Source: Rikenellaceae bacterium (GTDB lineage: Bacteria > Bacteroidota > Bacteroidia > Bacteroidales > UBA932). From it: a DNA stretch of 8,407 bases. Shown here one piece after another: positions 1 to 6,452 of the stretch (within the stretch, counting starts at the first letter, position 1; each line of letters opens with the position of its first letter). Below the pieces are notes generated by a model. The model worked only from the letters and a program-made list of their open reading frames with translations. It was not told the origin of the DNA and did not search any database. Position numbers and translations under genes: made by a program. The stretch lies in the NCBI GenBank assembly GCA_003513895.1, contig DOSU01000139.1:3120-11526 (forward strand). Direction: 5' to 3'.

Positions 1-15
1 TAAGATTTTTTTCAT
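1..15 (-). CDS. Possible start of a leftward gene cut by the window edge
   Basis: On the minus strand an ATG at 15-13 is followed by AAA AAA ATC TTA, giving MKKIL before the window ends. A Met-Lys-Lys-hydrophobic start is typical of secreted proteins and lipoproteins. A TAnnTTTG -7-type element lies on the same strand at 54-47, which would give a leader of about 25 bases. Only five codons are visible, so the product cannot be named and chance remains a real possibility. If real, this gene is divergent from the TPR gene. Confidence 0.35.
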
Positions 16-29
16 GCTTTTTTATCGAG

Positions 30-50
30 TTTGTTATTACCTATAACAAA
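30..50. promoter_or_regulatory. 8-bp inverted repeat, candidate operator
   Basis: TTTGTTAT (30-37) and ATAACAAA (43-50) are perfect reverse complements separated by five bases. The right arm overlaps the start of the leftward -7-type element (47-54), and the repeat ends 12 bases before the rightward -33 element. This position would suit a repressor site for the leftward gene or for both. In AT-rich intergenic DNA an 8-bp arm can arise by chance, and no known regulator site was recognised. Confidence 0.3.
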
Positions 51-54
51 AGTA
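47..54 (-). promoter_or_regulatory. Candidate leftward -7 promoter element
   Basis: Read on the minus strand, 54 to 47 is TACTTTTG, which fits the Bacteroidota -7 consensus TAnnTTTG. No TTTG lies at the usual distance upstream, so the -33 half is weak or missing. It would drive the putative leftward gene that starts at position 15. Confidence 0.35.
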
Positions 55-61
55 GCCAAAT

Positions 62-92
62 TTTGATGTTAATGTACTTTTTTTTATTTTTG
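62..92 (+). promoter_or_regulatory. Bacteroidota-type promoter of the six-gene operon
   Basis: TTTG at 62-65 (-33) and TATTTTTG at 85-92 (-7, matching TAnnTTTG) are separated by 19 bases, which is the spacing expected for the Bacteroidota primary sigma factor. Transcription should begin near position 100, leaving a leader of about 40 bases before the ATG at 143. The leader is A-rich and has no Shine-Dalgarno sequence, as is usual in this phylum. It is the only complete -33/-7 pair found in the window. Confidence 0.7.
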
Positions 93-142
93 CAAGAACC
101 GTAAGGTCAAAAAACGCCAATTAATACAAAAATTTTATACAA

Positions 143-1093
143 ATGAAACAATTCAGGACATTTTTAGCTATTTGTGCGCTGTCAATCCTCTCGATGGGTA
201 CAGTTTACGGGCAGGACCTAACTGCCGCAACCGACGCCTTCAATGCCGGCGGAGCTGCACTAACCGAAAATAAATATCCGGTTGCATTGGAATCTTTTAA
301 CAAAGCGCTTAAAATGCTTGAGAGTTTGGGCGGAGAGGGAGCAACACTGCTTGGCGAAGCCAAAGCAATTATTCCTCAAATACACCTTCGATACGGAAAG
401 GAACTTGCATCGGCGAAAGATATCGACAATGCAGTAATACAATTGAGAAAAGCAATAGAAACAGGGAAAGCATATTCTGTTGCAGATGTTGTAACAGAAG
501 CCTCCGATCTTCTTCCACAGGTACTTATGTCCGATGGCAACTCACTTTTGAACGAAGGCAAATTTGCCGAGTCAATTGTTGAATACAATAAAGTTATTAA
601 AGCCGATCCGGAAAACGGTCTTGCATATCTAAGAATAGGTATGGCCGAGGCACGACTGGATAACGAAACAGGAGCAATAGCTGCTTTTGAAAAAGCAATA
701 ACCCTTGGCCAGAAAGAAGATGCATCTAAACAACTTGCAACAGTTTTTCTTAAGAGATCAGTCGCTGCTATGAAGGTTAAAAACTGGGCTGCCATGCTGG
801 ATGCTGCAAAGAAGTCAAACAGCTATTTCGAATCGGGACAGGCCAAAAAGATAACCGGTCTTGCTGCTGTTCAACTAAAGAAATATGATGAGGCAATTTC
901 TGCTCTTGAGAGTTATTATGCCGAAGACACAAACGCAAAAGACAAAAACAGTACATTGTACAATCTTGCGACAGCATATGAAGGCAAAGGAAATAATGCC
1001 AAAGCATGCGGCTACTACAAACAGCTGCTAAACGATGCAACTTATAAAGCTGTTGCAGAGTACAAGGTGAAAACCCAGCTTAAGTGCAAATAA
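143..1093 (+). CDS. Secreted tetratricopeptide-repeat protein
   Basis: A 316-residue protein with an N-terminal signal peptide: Lys2 and Arg5 come first, then a hydrophobic stretch at about 7-19, with likely cleavage after Val-Tyr-Gly (residue 23) before Gln24. There is no lipobox cysteine, so it is probably periplasmic. The rest is helical and TPR-like. Repeat-like units with the usual Gly/Ala...Tyr...Ala-Phe spacing lie at about 25-58, 128-155, 159-189, 234-260 and 270-296. TPR arrays bind other proteins, and no enzyme motif is visible. The partner is unknown; a scaffold for an envelope complex is the most that can be inferred. The start is the first ATG after the promoter and is fixed by the signal peptide. 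It is the first gene of the apparent operon, and its last ten bases overlap the start of the U32 gene. The TPR and signal-peptide assignments are firm; the cellular role is not known. Confidence 0.85.
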   Translation: MKQFRTFLAICALSILSMGTVYGQDLTAATDAFNAGGAALTENKYPVALESFNKALKMLESLGGEGATLLGEAKAIIPQIHLRYGKELASAKDIDNAVIQLRKAIETGKAYSVADVVTEASDLLPQVLMSDGNSLLNEGKFAESIVEYNKVIKADPENGLAYLRIGMAEARLDNETGAIAAFEKAITLGQKEDASKQLATVFLKRSVAAMKVKNWAAMLDAAKKSNSYFESGQAKKITGLAAVQLKKYDEAISALESYYAEDTNAKDKNSTLYNLATAYEGKGNNAKACGYYKQLLNDATYKAVAEYKVKTQLKCK

Positions 1094-2934
1094 GAGAAAT
1101 AGAACTTCTGGCTCCGGCCAAAAACAAAGATATCGGCATTGCAGCTATTAACTGCGGTGCCGATTCTCTCTATATTGCCGGCCCCTCTTTTGGTGCGAGA
1201 GAAGCTGCGGGCAACACTGTATCAGATATTGCAGAGCTTGCTGCTTACGGGCGCAGGTTCAATGCAAAAGTGTATATGGTTATTAACACAATTCTATACG
1301 ATAAAGAAATTGAAAAGGCCGTTAAACTGGCAAACGATGCATATGAAGCCGGATGTTCCGCAATAATTATTCAGGACCTCGGTCTTCTCAAAGCGGCACT
1401 GCCTCCGATACCCCTTTTTGCATCTACCCAAACAAACATAAGAACAGTTGAGCAGGCAAAGCTACTGGAGTCACTTGGCTTTCAGAGGCTCATTCTTGCA
1501 AGAGAGCTTTCTCTCTCACAAATCAAAGAGATACGCGACAACACTACTATTGAACTGGAAAGTTTTATACACGGAGCGTTATGCGTTTCATACAGCGGCC
1601 AGTGCTACATGAGCGAAAGAGTTGCAGGGAGAAGTTCAAACAGGGGAGTGTGCGCCCAGGCGTGCAGGTCAAAATACGACCTAAAAGACGGCAATGGAAA
1701 GATACTCGTAAAGGACAAGACTCTACTTTCCCTTATGGATCTCAGTTTGGGAGAATATATTTCCCAACTTGTAAATGCCGGAATCACATCTTTCAAAGTA
1801 GAGGGCCGGTTAAAAAATATCTCATATATAAAAAATGTAGTAAGATACTACAGATCTCTTATAGACGACTTTACAGCTAAAGACGGGGGTTTCCGTCCCT
1901 CTTCTTCGGGCAGGCTGTTCGGGGGCTTTACGCCAAGACCTGAAAAAACTTTTAACCGGGGCTATACGAATCTGTTCATAAACGGAGAGAGGGGAGAGTG
2001 GCAAAGCAAGGAGAGTTCAAAAGCTGTAGGTGAATATGTTGGAAAGGTGAATGATATCATTAAGGAGAGAGGAGGCAAACTTAAGATCAAGTACGATTCA
2101 CAGCTGAGAATAGAAAATGGCGACGGACTTTGCTTCATTACGCCGCAGGGAGAAGTTGAGGGAGCAAGGGCGAATGTTACTGAACCCGGGTTTGTTACAA
2201 TAAATGACCAACCCGAAATTGTGCCCGGAACAAAAGTTTATCGCAACTACAACCATAACTTCGAAAAAGAACTTGAATCCAATATGCCCAGGCGCCTGGT
2301 AGAAGTCGGTTTAGATTTTACGTATAAATCCGGAATTACAACTGTCCACGGAATTTGTGAAGACGGGACCGAGGTTGAGTTTGTAAACTCAGAAAACACA
2401 GATATTGCCAGAAATAAAGAACTTGCACAAAAGAACATTAAAAATCAACTGAACAAGAGTTCCGACATTTACATTTTTAAGGTAAATAATATTGACGGTG
2501 AGCAAATTCCCTTTTACCCACTATCGCTATTAAATGAAATTAGACGCTCCCTTGCTTCCCTGTTGAACGAGAAAAGAGGCCTGTCAATAAAATCGCATTA
2601 CAGAGCAAACTTCAAAGAGTTAATTGCCGCTCTGGCAAAAAAATGCCCTCTTGAAGGGTTTGAGGCCGATTACCGGTCCAACATTTCCAACAAACTGTCA
2701 AGAGAGCTGTTCACACAACTGGGTGCAATATCATACGAACCTGCATTTGAAGTTGCTCCTCCTGAAGTTGCCGAACTAATGAGATGCAAATATTGCATAA
2801 AGTATGAACTTGGTATGTGCCCAAAGGAAGGCGGAGTAAAAGAGGTGAGCGAACCTTTGTATCTTGTGAATTCCGGGAGAGAGTTTCGTCTTGGATTTGA
2901 TTGTAAGAACTGTGAAATGGTTATCTTTGGTTAA
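1084..2934 (+). CDS. Peptidase U32 family protein, RlhA-like (probable 23S rRNA hydroxylation factor)
   Basis: A 616-residue U32 protein. The N-terminus (ELLAPAKN, then CGADSLYIAG) is the conserved start of the family barrel. The U32 signature runs from Glu159 to Ser177 (E-x-F-x2-G-A-L-C-x4-G-x-C-x-M-S), and Cys167, Cys174, Cys190 and Cys194 are likely iron-sulfur ligands, as shown for other U32 proteins such as UbiU and UbiV. FKVEGRLK (237-244) and FNRGYT (290-295) are further family motifs. A long C-terminal part follows, ending in a second Cys group (568, 571, 579, 607, 610). This long architecture resembles E. coli RlhA (about 650 residues), needed for hydroxylation of 23S rRNA C2501, more than the short UbiU/UbiV or TrhP forms. 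The historical 'collagenase' label is probably misleading. The start is GTG at 1084: the codon before it is an in-frame TAA and no ATG lies before ELLAPA. It overlaps the TPR gene by ten bases, suggesting translational coupling. Family is certain; the exact substrate is inferred. Confidence 0.88.
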   Translation: MQIREIELLAPAKNKDIGIAAINCGADSLYIAGPSFGAREAAGNTVSDIAELAAYGRRFNAKVYMVINTILYDKEIEKAVKLANDAYEAGCSAIIIQDLGLLKAALPPIPLFASTQTNIRTVEQAKLLESLGFQRLILARELSLSQIKEIRDNTTIELESFIHGALCVSYSGQCYMSERVAGRSSNRGVCAQACRSKYDLKDGNGKILVKDKTLLSLMDLSLGEYISQLVNAGITSFKVEGRLKNISYIKNVVRYYRSLIDDFTAKDGGFRPSSSGRLFGGFTPRPEKTFNRGYTNLFINGERGEWQSKESSKAVGEYVGKVNDIIKERGGKLKIKYDSQLRIENGDGLCFITPQGEVEGARANVTEPGFVTINDQPEIVPGTKVYRNYNHNFEKELESNMPRRLVEVGLDFTYKSGITTVHGICEDGTEVEFVNSENTDIARNKELAQKNIKNQLNKSSDIYIFKVNNIDGEQIPFYPLSLLNEIRRSLASLLNEKRGLSIKSHYRANFKELIAALAKKCPLEGFEADYRSNISNKLSRELFTQLGAISYEPAFEVAPPEVAELMRCKYCIKYELGMCPKEGGVKEVSEPLYLVNSGREFRLGFDCKNCEMVIFG

Positions 2935-2944
2935 ATTTAAAAGT

Positions 2945-4066
2945 ATGCAATTCTCATCGGTTGTTGGACAAAAGGACGCAATAGGCAGGCTCATAAAACT
3001 GGGAAAAGAGGGGAAGGTTCCGCATGCAATTCTTTTTGGAGAAGAGCCGGGGTATGGCGCACTCCCGCTTTCGGTGGCATTTGCCCAGTACCTTTCTTGT
3101 CCGAACAAAAGCGAAACAGACTCTTGCGGCAATTGTCCAAGCTGTAATAAATTTTCCAAACTCATTCATCCCGACCTCCATTTTGCATTTCCAGTAAATA
3201 CAACAAAAAAGATTTCGAGCAAACCTGTAAGCGATAACTTTATTGATTCGTGGCGAAAAGTTGTGCGCGAAAACCCATATATGGCCGAACAGGAGCTATA
3301 TGACGAAATAGGCACAGAAAACAAACTTGGAAACATAGGAGTGGCCGAAGCATCTCTAATTTTCCGAAAGCTGAGCATGACATCCTTTGAAGGCGGAAAC
3401 AAATATATGATTATTTGGCTGGCCGAAAGAATGAACCAGGAGGCGTCAAATAAACTTCTGAAGCTTCTTGAAGAACCTCCGAAAGAGACATTTCTGTTTC
3501 TCATTAGCCAGAGTCCGGAGAAAATTCTCCCTACAATATTGTCGCGGTGCCGGATTATAAAGCTTCCTCCCATTAAGATTGAAGATCTCTCGGAGAAACT
3601 AATGGAAGAGTTTAGTATCAACAGGACAGATGCCGGTTTATGGGCAAAAATTTCGGGAGGAAGTCTTAGCCACGCAAGAAGGGCAATTCTGGAATCCACC
3701 GATAGTTCGGCCTTTGATAACCTCATAGCCGATCTTATAAACGGATGTCTTTCAAAAAAACTGATGAATGTAATATCTGTTTGGGAAGAGGTGGCAACTC
3801 TCACCAGAGAACAGCAAAGGAATTTTTGCTATAAACTCATCGAATATATAAGAAGATCATACATCCTGAGCCTCGGCTCTCAAGAACTTTCATATATTCC
3901 CGAATCTCAAAAGCAAGTTTTTGCCCATTGGGCTGCGACAATAAAACCTGCGTTTTATGAGAAGGGTTTTGAACTGGTCAATAAGGCAATAACAGATATC
4001 GAAAGGAGTGTGAATTCCAAGTATATATTTGCCGACCTAAGTAACCGCTTTTTTCTATCTTTGTAA
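2945..4066 (+). CDS. holB: DNA polymerase III subunit delta' (clamp loader)
   Basis: A 373-residue AAA+ family protein. Delta' works with delta and tau/gamma to load the beta sliding clamp on DNA. The N-terminus (FSSVVGQKDAIGRL) is the usual clamp-loader opening. The P-loop region at about 32-40 (GEEPGYGAL) lacks the Walker A Lys and Thr, as in E. coli delta', which does not hydrolyse ATP. A zinc module follows with Cys52, Cys61, Cys64 and Cys67, then HPDLHFAFP (75-83). NKLLKLLEEPP (169-179) and the Ser-Arg-Cys motif (200-202, carrying the arginine finger) are diagnostic. The C-terminal helical part would form the collar. I chose ATG 2945, ten bases after the U32 stop. A TTG at 2891 would add 18 residues, but those lie inside the U32 gene and match nothing expected before the conserved start. 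The next gene begins five bases after the stop. Confidence 0.92.
   Translation: MQFSSVVGQKDAIGRLIKLGKEGKVPHAILFGEEPGYGALPLSVAFAQYLSCPNKSETDSCGNCPSCNKFSKLIHPDLHFAFPVNTTKKISSKPVSDNFIDSWRKVVRENPYMAEQELYDEIGTENKLGNIGVAEASLIFRKLSMTSFEGGNKYMIIWLAERMNQEASNKLLKLLEEPPKETFLFLISQSPEKILPTILSRCRIIKLPPIKIEDLSEKLMEEFSINRTDAGLWAKISGGSLSHARRAILESTDSSAFDNLIADLINGCLSKKLMNVISVWEEVATLTREQQRNFCYKLIEYIRRSYILSLGSQELSYIPESQKQVFAHWAATIKPAFYEKGFELVNKAITDIERSVNSKYIFADLSNRFFLSL
4028..4063 (+). promoter_or_regulatory. Candidate internal promoter at the end of holB
   Basis: TATCTTTG at 4056-4063 fits the -7 consensus TAnnTTTG, and TTTG occurs at 4028-4031. The 24-base spacing is a little long for this phylum. The -7 element lies within the last codons of holB, directly before its stop, and the ATG of the next gene is at 4072, so a transcript from here would be nearly leaderless. 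It could give the ricT-gldH-trmB part of the operon separate expression. The match may be chance, since the sequence also encodes Leu-Ser-Leu. Confidence 0.3.
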
Positions 4067-4071
4067 AAATT

Positions 4072-5271
4072 ATGGATACACAAAACATTAAATATGATTG
4101 TTCACGAGGCTGCTCAACTCTACGAGCAGACGATGGCGAACTGACCTGCGAGTTTAAAAACGGTTGTTGTAAACTCACTATTTACGACTGGCTTAAAGGA
4201 ATTCCGGACGAAGAGACAAAAAACCTCTTAGAAGTGAGGTTTAAAAACACGAGAAAGCTCTATTACCGTAATGAAGCCGGAATAGCTATTTCGGTGGGAG
4301 ACCTTGTTGTTGTTGAGGCGACAAACGGACACGATGTGGGAATTGTAACAGCATGCGGCCCTATTATCCGTCATCAGCTTAAACGAAATGATGTAGATCC
4401 TTCGACATTCGAGTTTAAAAAAATATACCGTAAAGCCAGGTCCCTCGATATTGAGAGGTGGCAGGAGGCTATTGCCAGAGAACACAAGACAATGATACGG
4501 GCAAGACAAATTGCTCTGTCGCTCGACCTTAACATGAAAATTGGGGATGTTGAATTTCAGGGAGACGGAACCAAAGCCATCTTCTACTACATAGCCGATG
4601 AACGGGTAGACTTCCGCCAGCTTATCCGACTGTTTGCCGAAGAATTTAAAATACGGATAGAGATGCGTCAAATTGGAGCAAGGCAGGAAGCCGGTCTCAT
4701 TGGCGGTGTTGGAGTGTGTGGCCAGGAGCTCTGCTGTTCGAGATACATGTCAAATTTCCAGTCAATAACAACTCAGGCTGCCCGCAGCCAGGATTTGTCA
4801 TTAAACCCGCAAAAACTTGCAGGGCAATGCAGCAAACTAAAATGTTGCATCAACTATGAGGCAGCAACTTATATAGATGCACTAACGAAAATTCCTTATG
4901 TTAGAGAGCCGCTTGAAACGCTCGACGGACCTGTCTTCCTTATAAAAACCGATATCCTTAAAGGGATAATGTGGTTCTCATATGAGCAGCACGGTATGGC
5001 AAATATGTTCCCAATACCGGCAGAAAAGGTTATTGAAATTCTCAAGCTTAACTCACGGGGAATAAAGGTAGAAAGCCTCCTGCCAACAGCAAAGGAAAAA
5101 TCGCCGGAATTTATAACTGCAGTAGGGGACGACAGCATTTCCCGGTTTGACGAAAAAAGCAAAGTACTTGGCAATAGACCAAAGGGGCCAAAAAAATCAA
5201 ACAGAAGCGGAAACAACGGGAATGGCAATGGCAACAGTAATGGTAATGGCGGTAACCCAAAGCAGAGCTAA
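4072..5271 (+). CDS. ricT: PSP1 domain protein, RicT/YaaT homologue
   Basis: A 399-residue PSP1-family protein. The core begins near residue 52 (LLEVRFKNTRKLYY), continues through GDLVVVEATNGHDVG (76-90) and includes GVCGQELCC (214-222) and GQCSKLKCCINYE (251-263). The core cysteines Cys216, Cys221, Cys222, Cys253, Cys258 and Cys259 include the conserved family set. In Bacillus, RicT forms a complex with YlbF and YmcA that carries [4Fe-4S] clusters and directs RNase Y in mRNA maturation. No partner genes are visible here, so a role in RNA processing is only inferred. Before the core is a second Cys group (10, 14, 26, 32, 33) leading into KLTIYDWL, a layout I recall from Bacteroidota members. 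The C-terminus (about 361-399) is a basic, Asn-Gly-rich and probably disordered tail that overlaps the start of gldH. The location directly after holB matches the order in B. subtilis. Confidence 0.88.
   Translation: MDTQNIKYDCSRGCSTLRADDGELTCEFKNGCCKLTIYDWLKGIPDEETKNLLEVRFKNTRKLYYRNEAGIAISVGDLVVVEATNGHDVGIVTACGPIIRHQLKRNDVDPSTFEFKKIYRKARSLDIERWQEAIAREHKTMIRARQIALSLDLNMKIGDVEFQGDGTKAIFYYIADERVDFRQLIRLFAEEFKIRIEMRQIGARQEAGLIGGVGVCGQELCCSRYMSNFQSITTQAARSQDLSLNPQKLAGQCSKLKCCINYEAATYIDALTKIPYVREPLETLDGPVFLIKTDILKGIMWFSYEQHGMANMFPIPAEKVIEILKLNSRGIKVESLLPTAKEKSPEFITAVGDDSISRFDEKSKVLGNRPKGPKKSNRSGNNGNGNGNSNGNGGNPKQS
5212..5256 (+). repeat. Asn-Gly coding microrepeat overlapping the gldH start
   Basis: Imperfect hexamer repeats of the AATGGC/AATGGT type (clearest at 5221-5232 and 5239-5250) encode alternating Asn and Gly near the end of the RicT-like protein. 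In the +1 frame the same bases read as Met, Ala, Thr and Val codons and supply four possible ATG starts (5222, 5228, 5240, 5246) for the lipoprotein gene. Tandem hexamers of this kind can change copy number by slippage without shifting frame. Confidence 0.7.
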
Positions 5272-5719
5272 ACTGCTTCTGCTCATCTCCCTTTTCTTAA
5301 TATCCTGTGCAAGGCAGGATAAATTCGAAGCTTACACTGTAAAGATCAAAAACGAAACATTTTCTGTTAACCAAAAGCTGGAGTACCGCTTTAAAGCGAA
5401 AGACACTCTGCAGGTTTTTGATATAGATGTGTTCATGCGTTTATCTTCGGCATATAAAGACATAGAACAATCTCTTACTGTTGCCATTTTTTCGCCGGAT
5501 GGCATCAAATACACCGATACTCTAAAATTTAATGAAGGTTTGCCAAAAGAACTTCACCGTTCGGGATTGTGGAGGGATGTAAGGTGGCAATACCGAAAGG
5601 GAGTGATTTTTCCAAAAAGCGGCAGCTGGCTCATCCGGATTGAAAACGCAACCGGCAGAGACATTGACGGAGTGGGTGAGATAAGTATAATACTAACAGA
5701 ATCCGATGGGAAAAGATAA
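5246..5719 (+). CDS. gldH: GldH-like outer-envelope lipoprotein
   Basis: A 157-residue lipoprotein with start ATG 5246. The N-terminus has Arg7 and Lys9, a Leu/Ile-rich segment at 10-19 and a lipobox Leu18-Ile19-Ser20-Cys21, so Cys21 should become the lipidated N-terminus. The mature part is short and beta-rich. Its C-terminal half matches GldH as I know it: a WRDVRWQYR-like stretch near 110-118, then a segment ending in ENATGRDIDGVGEISI. GldH is needed for gliding in Flavobacterium johnsoniae, but homologues are common in non-gliding Bacteroidales, so gliding should not be assumed. Earlier in-frame ATGs (5222, 5228, 5240) and a TTG at 5147 exist; 5246 gives the most normal signal peptide. 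The gene starts 26 bases inside the RicT-like gene and ends 14 bases inside trmB, which implies coupled translation. Family assignment rests on recalled motif pattern. Confidence 0.75.
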   Translation: MAVTQSRAKLLLLISLFLISCARQDKFEAYTVKIKNETFSVNQKLEYRFKAKDTLQVFDIDVFMRLSSAYKDIEQSLTVAIFSPDGIKYTDTLKFNEGLPKELHRSGLWRDVRWQYRKGVIFPKSGSWLIRIENATGRDIDGVGEISIILTESDGKR

Positions 5720-6443
5720 ATTAAAAAGATTTGAGGAGAACAAGAGCTTCATCTGCCTTTTTCAACCCGATTTTGAGGAGGTCTTTCGTAAAGACTACAA
5801 AATGAAGGGGAAATGGAACAGGGAGTTTTTTAAGAATGACAACCCGCTGGTACTTGAACTTGGTTGCGGAAGAGGAGAGTATACTGTTGAACTTGCCAGA
5901 AAATTTCCCGGCACAAATTTCATTGGAATAGATGTTAAAGGAGCCAGGTTATGGAGAGGCTCAAAAACAGCTGTTCAGGAGAAGCTTGCCAATGTTGCAT
6001 TTCTTAGAACGAGAATAGAATTTATTGAGTGGCTGTTCGATTCAGGAGAGGTTTCCGAAATATGGATAACCTTTGCCGACCCCCAAATAAGGAGAGACAA
6101 TAAAAGACTTACGTCGCCTGTTTTTTTAGAGAGGTACAGGAATTTTCTGAAACCTAATGGTCATATTCATCTGAAAACGGATAGTCCGTATCTGCACGAA
6201 TACAGTTGCGCAATAGCTCGCCGGAATTCATTTGAAATAGTGGCCGAAAATAAAGATATATACAAATCGATAGAGGAAAAAGAGAAAATTGATGCACATA
6301 CAGCAGATATTCTCTCCATCAAAACTCATTACGAAGAGCAATTTCTCTCGAAGGGACACCCGATAACTTACCTTTGTTTCAGATTACCATTAGAGGGTAA
6401 GATTGAAGCACCGGAATGGGATCACGACCAGTATGAAAGGTAG
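5706..6443 (+). CDS. trmB: tRNA (guanine-N7-)-methyltransferase
   Basis: A 245-residue Rossmann-fold methyltransferase that makes m7G at position 46 of tRNA using S-adenosylmethionine. LELGCGRGEY (50-59) is the SAM-binding motif I and GIDVKG (74-79) the next strand with its acidic residue. ITFADPQIRRDNKRL (121-135) is the TrmB-specific loop, in the 'DPQ' form rather than the E. coli FPDPWPK type. HLKTDS (155-160) supplies the Thr-Asp pair, and a late T-x-Y-E motif followed by KGHPITYLCF matches the family C-terminus. Length is normal. The ATG at 5706 overlaps the last 14 bases of gldH in a different frame. It is the last gene of the operon and ends nine bases before the stop of the convergent minus-strand gene. 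I see no clear terminator hairpin between them. Confidence 0.93.
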   Translation: MGKDKLKRFEENKSFICLFQPDFEEVFRKDYKMKGKWNREFFKNDNPLVLELGCGRGEYTVELARKFPGTNFIGIDVKGARLWRGSKTAVQEKLANVAFLRTRIEFIEWLFDSGEVSEIWITFADPQIRRDNKRLTSPVFLERYRNFLKPNGHIHLKTDSPYLHEYSCAIARRNSFEIVAENKDIYKSIEEKEKIDAHTADILSIKTHYEEQFLSKGHPITYLCFRLPLEGKIEAPEWDHDQYER

Positions 6444-6452
6444 CGTTTGGGA

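Noticed and set aside
2891..2944. Upstream TTG start adding 18 residues to HolB
   Set aside because: The added residues overlap the end of the U32 gene, and family members begin close to the FxxVVGQ motif, which fits ATG 2945.
2976..3064. Loss of the Walker A lysine in HolB as a sign of a broken gene
   Set aside because: Delta' subunits often lack a working P-loop, as E. coli delta' does. The zinc cysteines, LLKLLEEPP and the Ser-Arg-Cys motif are intact and the frame is full length.
3166..3804. A 212-codon open frame on the minus strand inside holB
   Set aside because: It lies fully antisense to a clearly recognised gene, shows no domain-like pattern, and is explained by codon bias of holB. 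The same applies to the other antisense frames at 376-795, 2776-3165 and 4228-4671.
5147..5245. Longer form of the GldH-like protein from TTG 5147
   Set aside because: It would place about 40 polar residues before the hydrophobic signal segment, which is not normal for a lipoprotein signal peptide.
5246..5719. Evidence that the organism glides
   Set aside because: GldH-like proteins occur in many non-gliding Bacteroidales and no other gliding gene is in the window.
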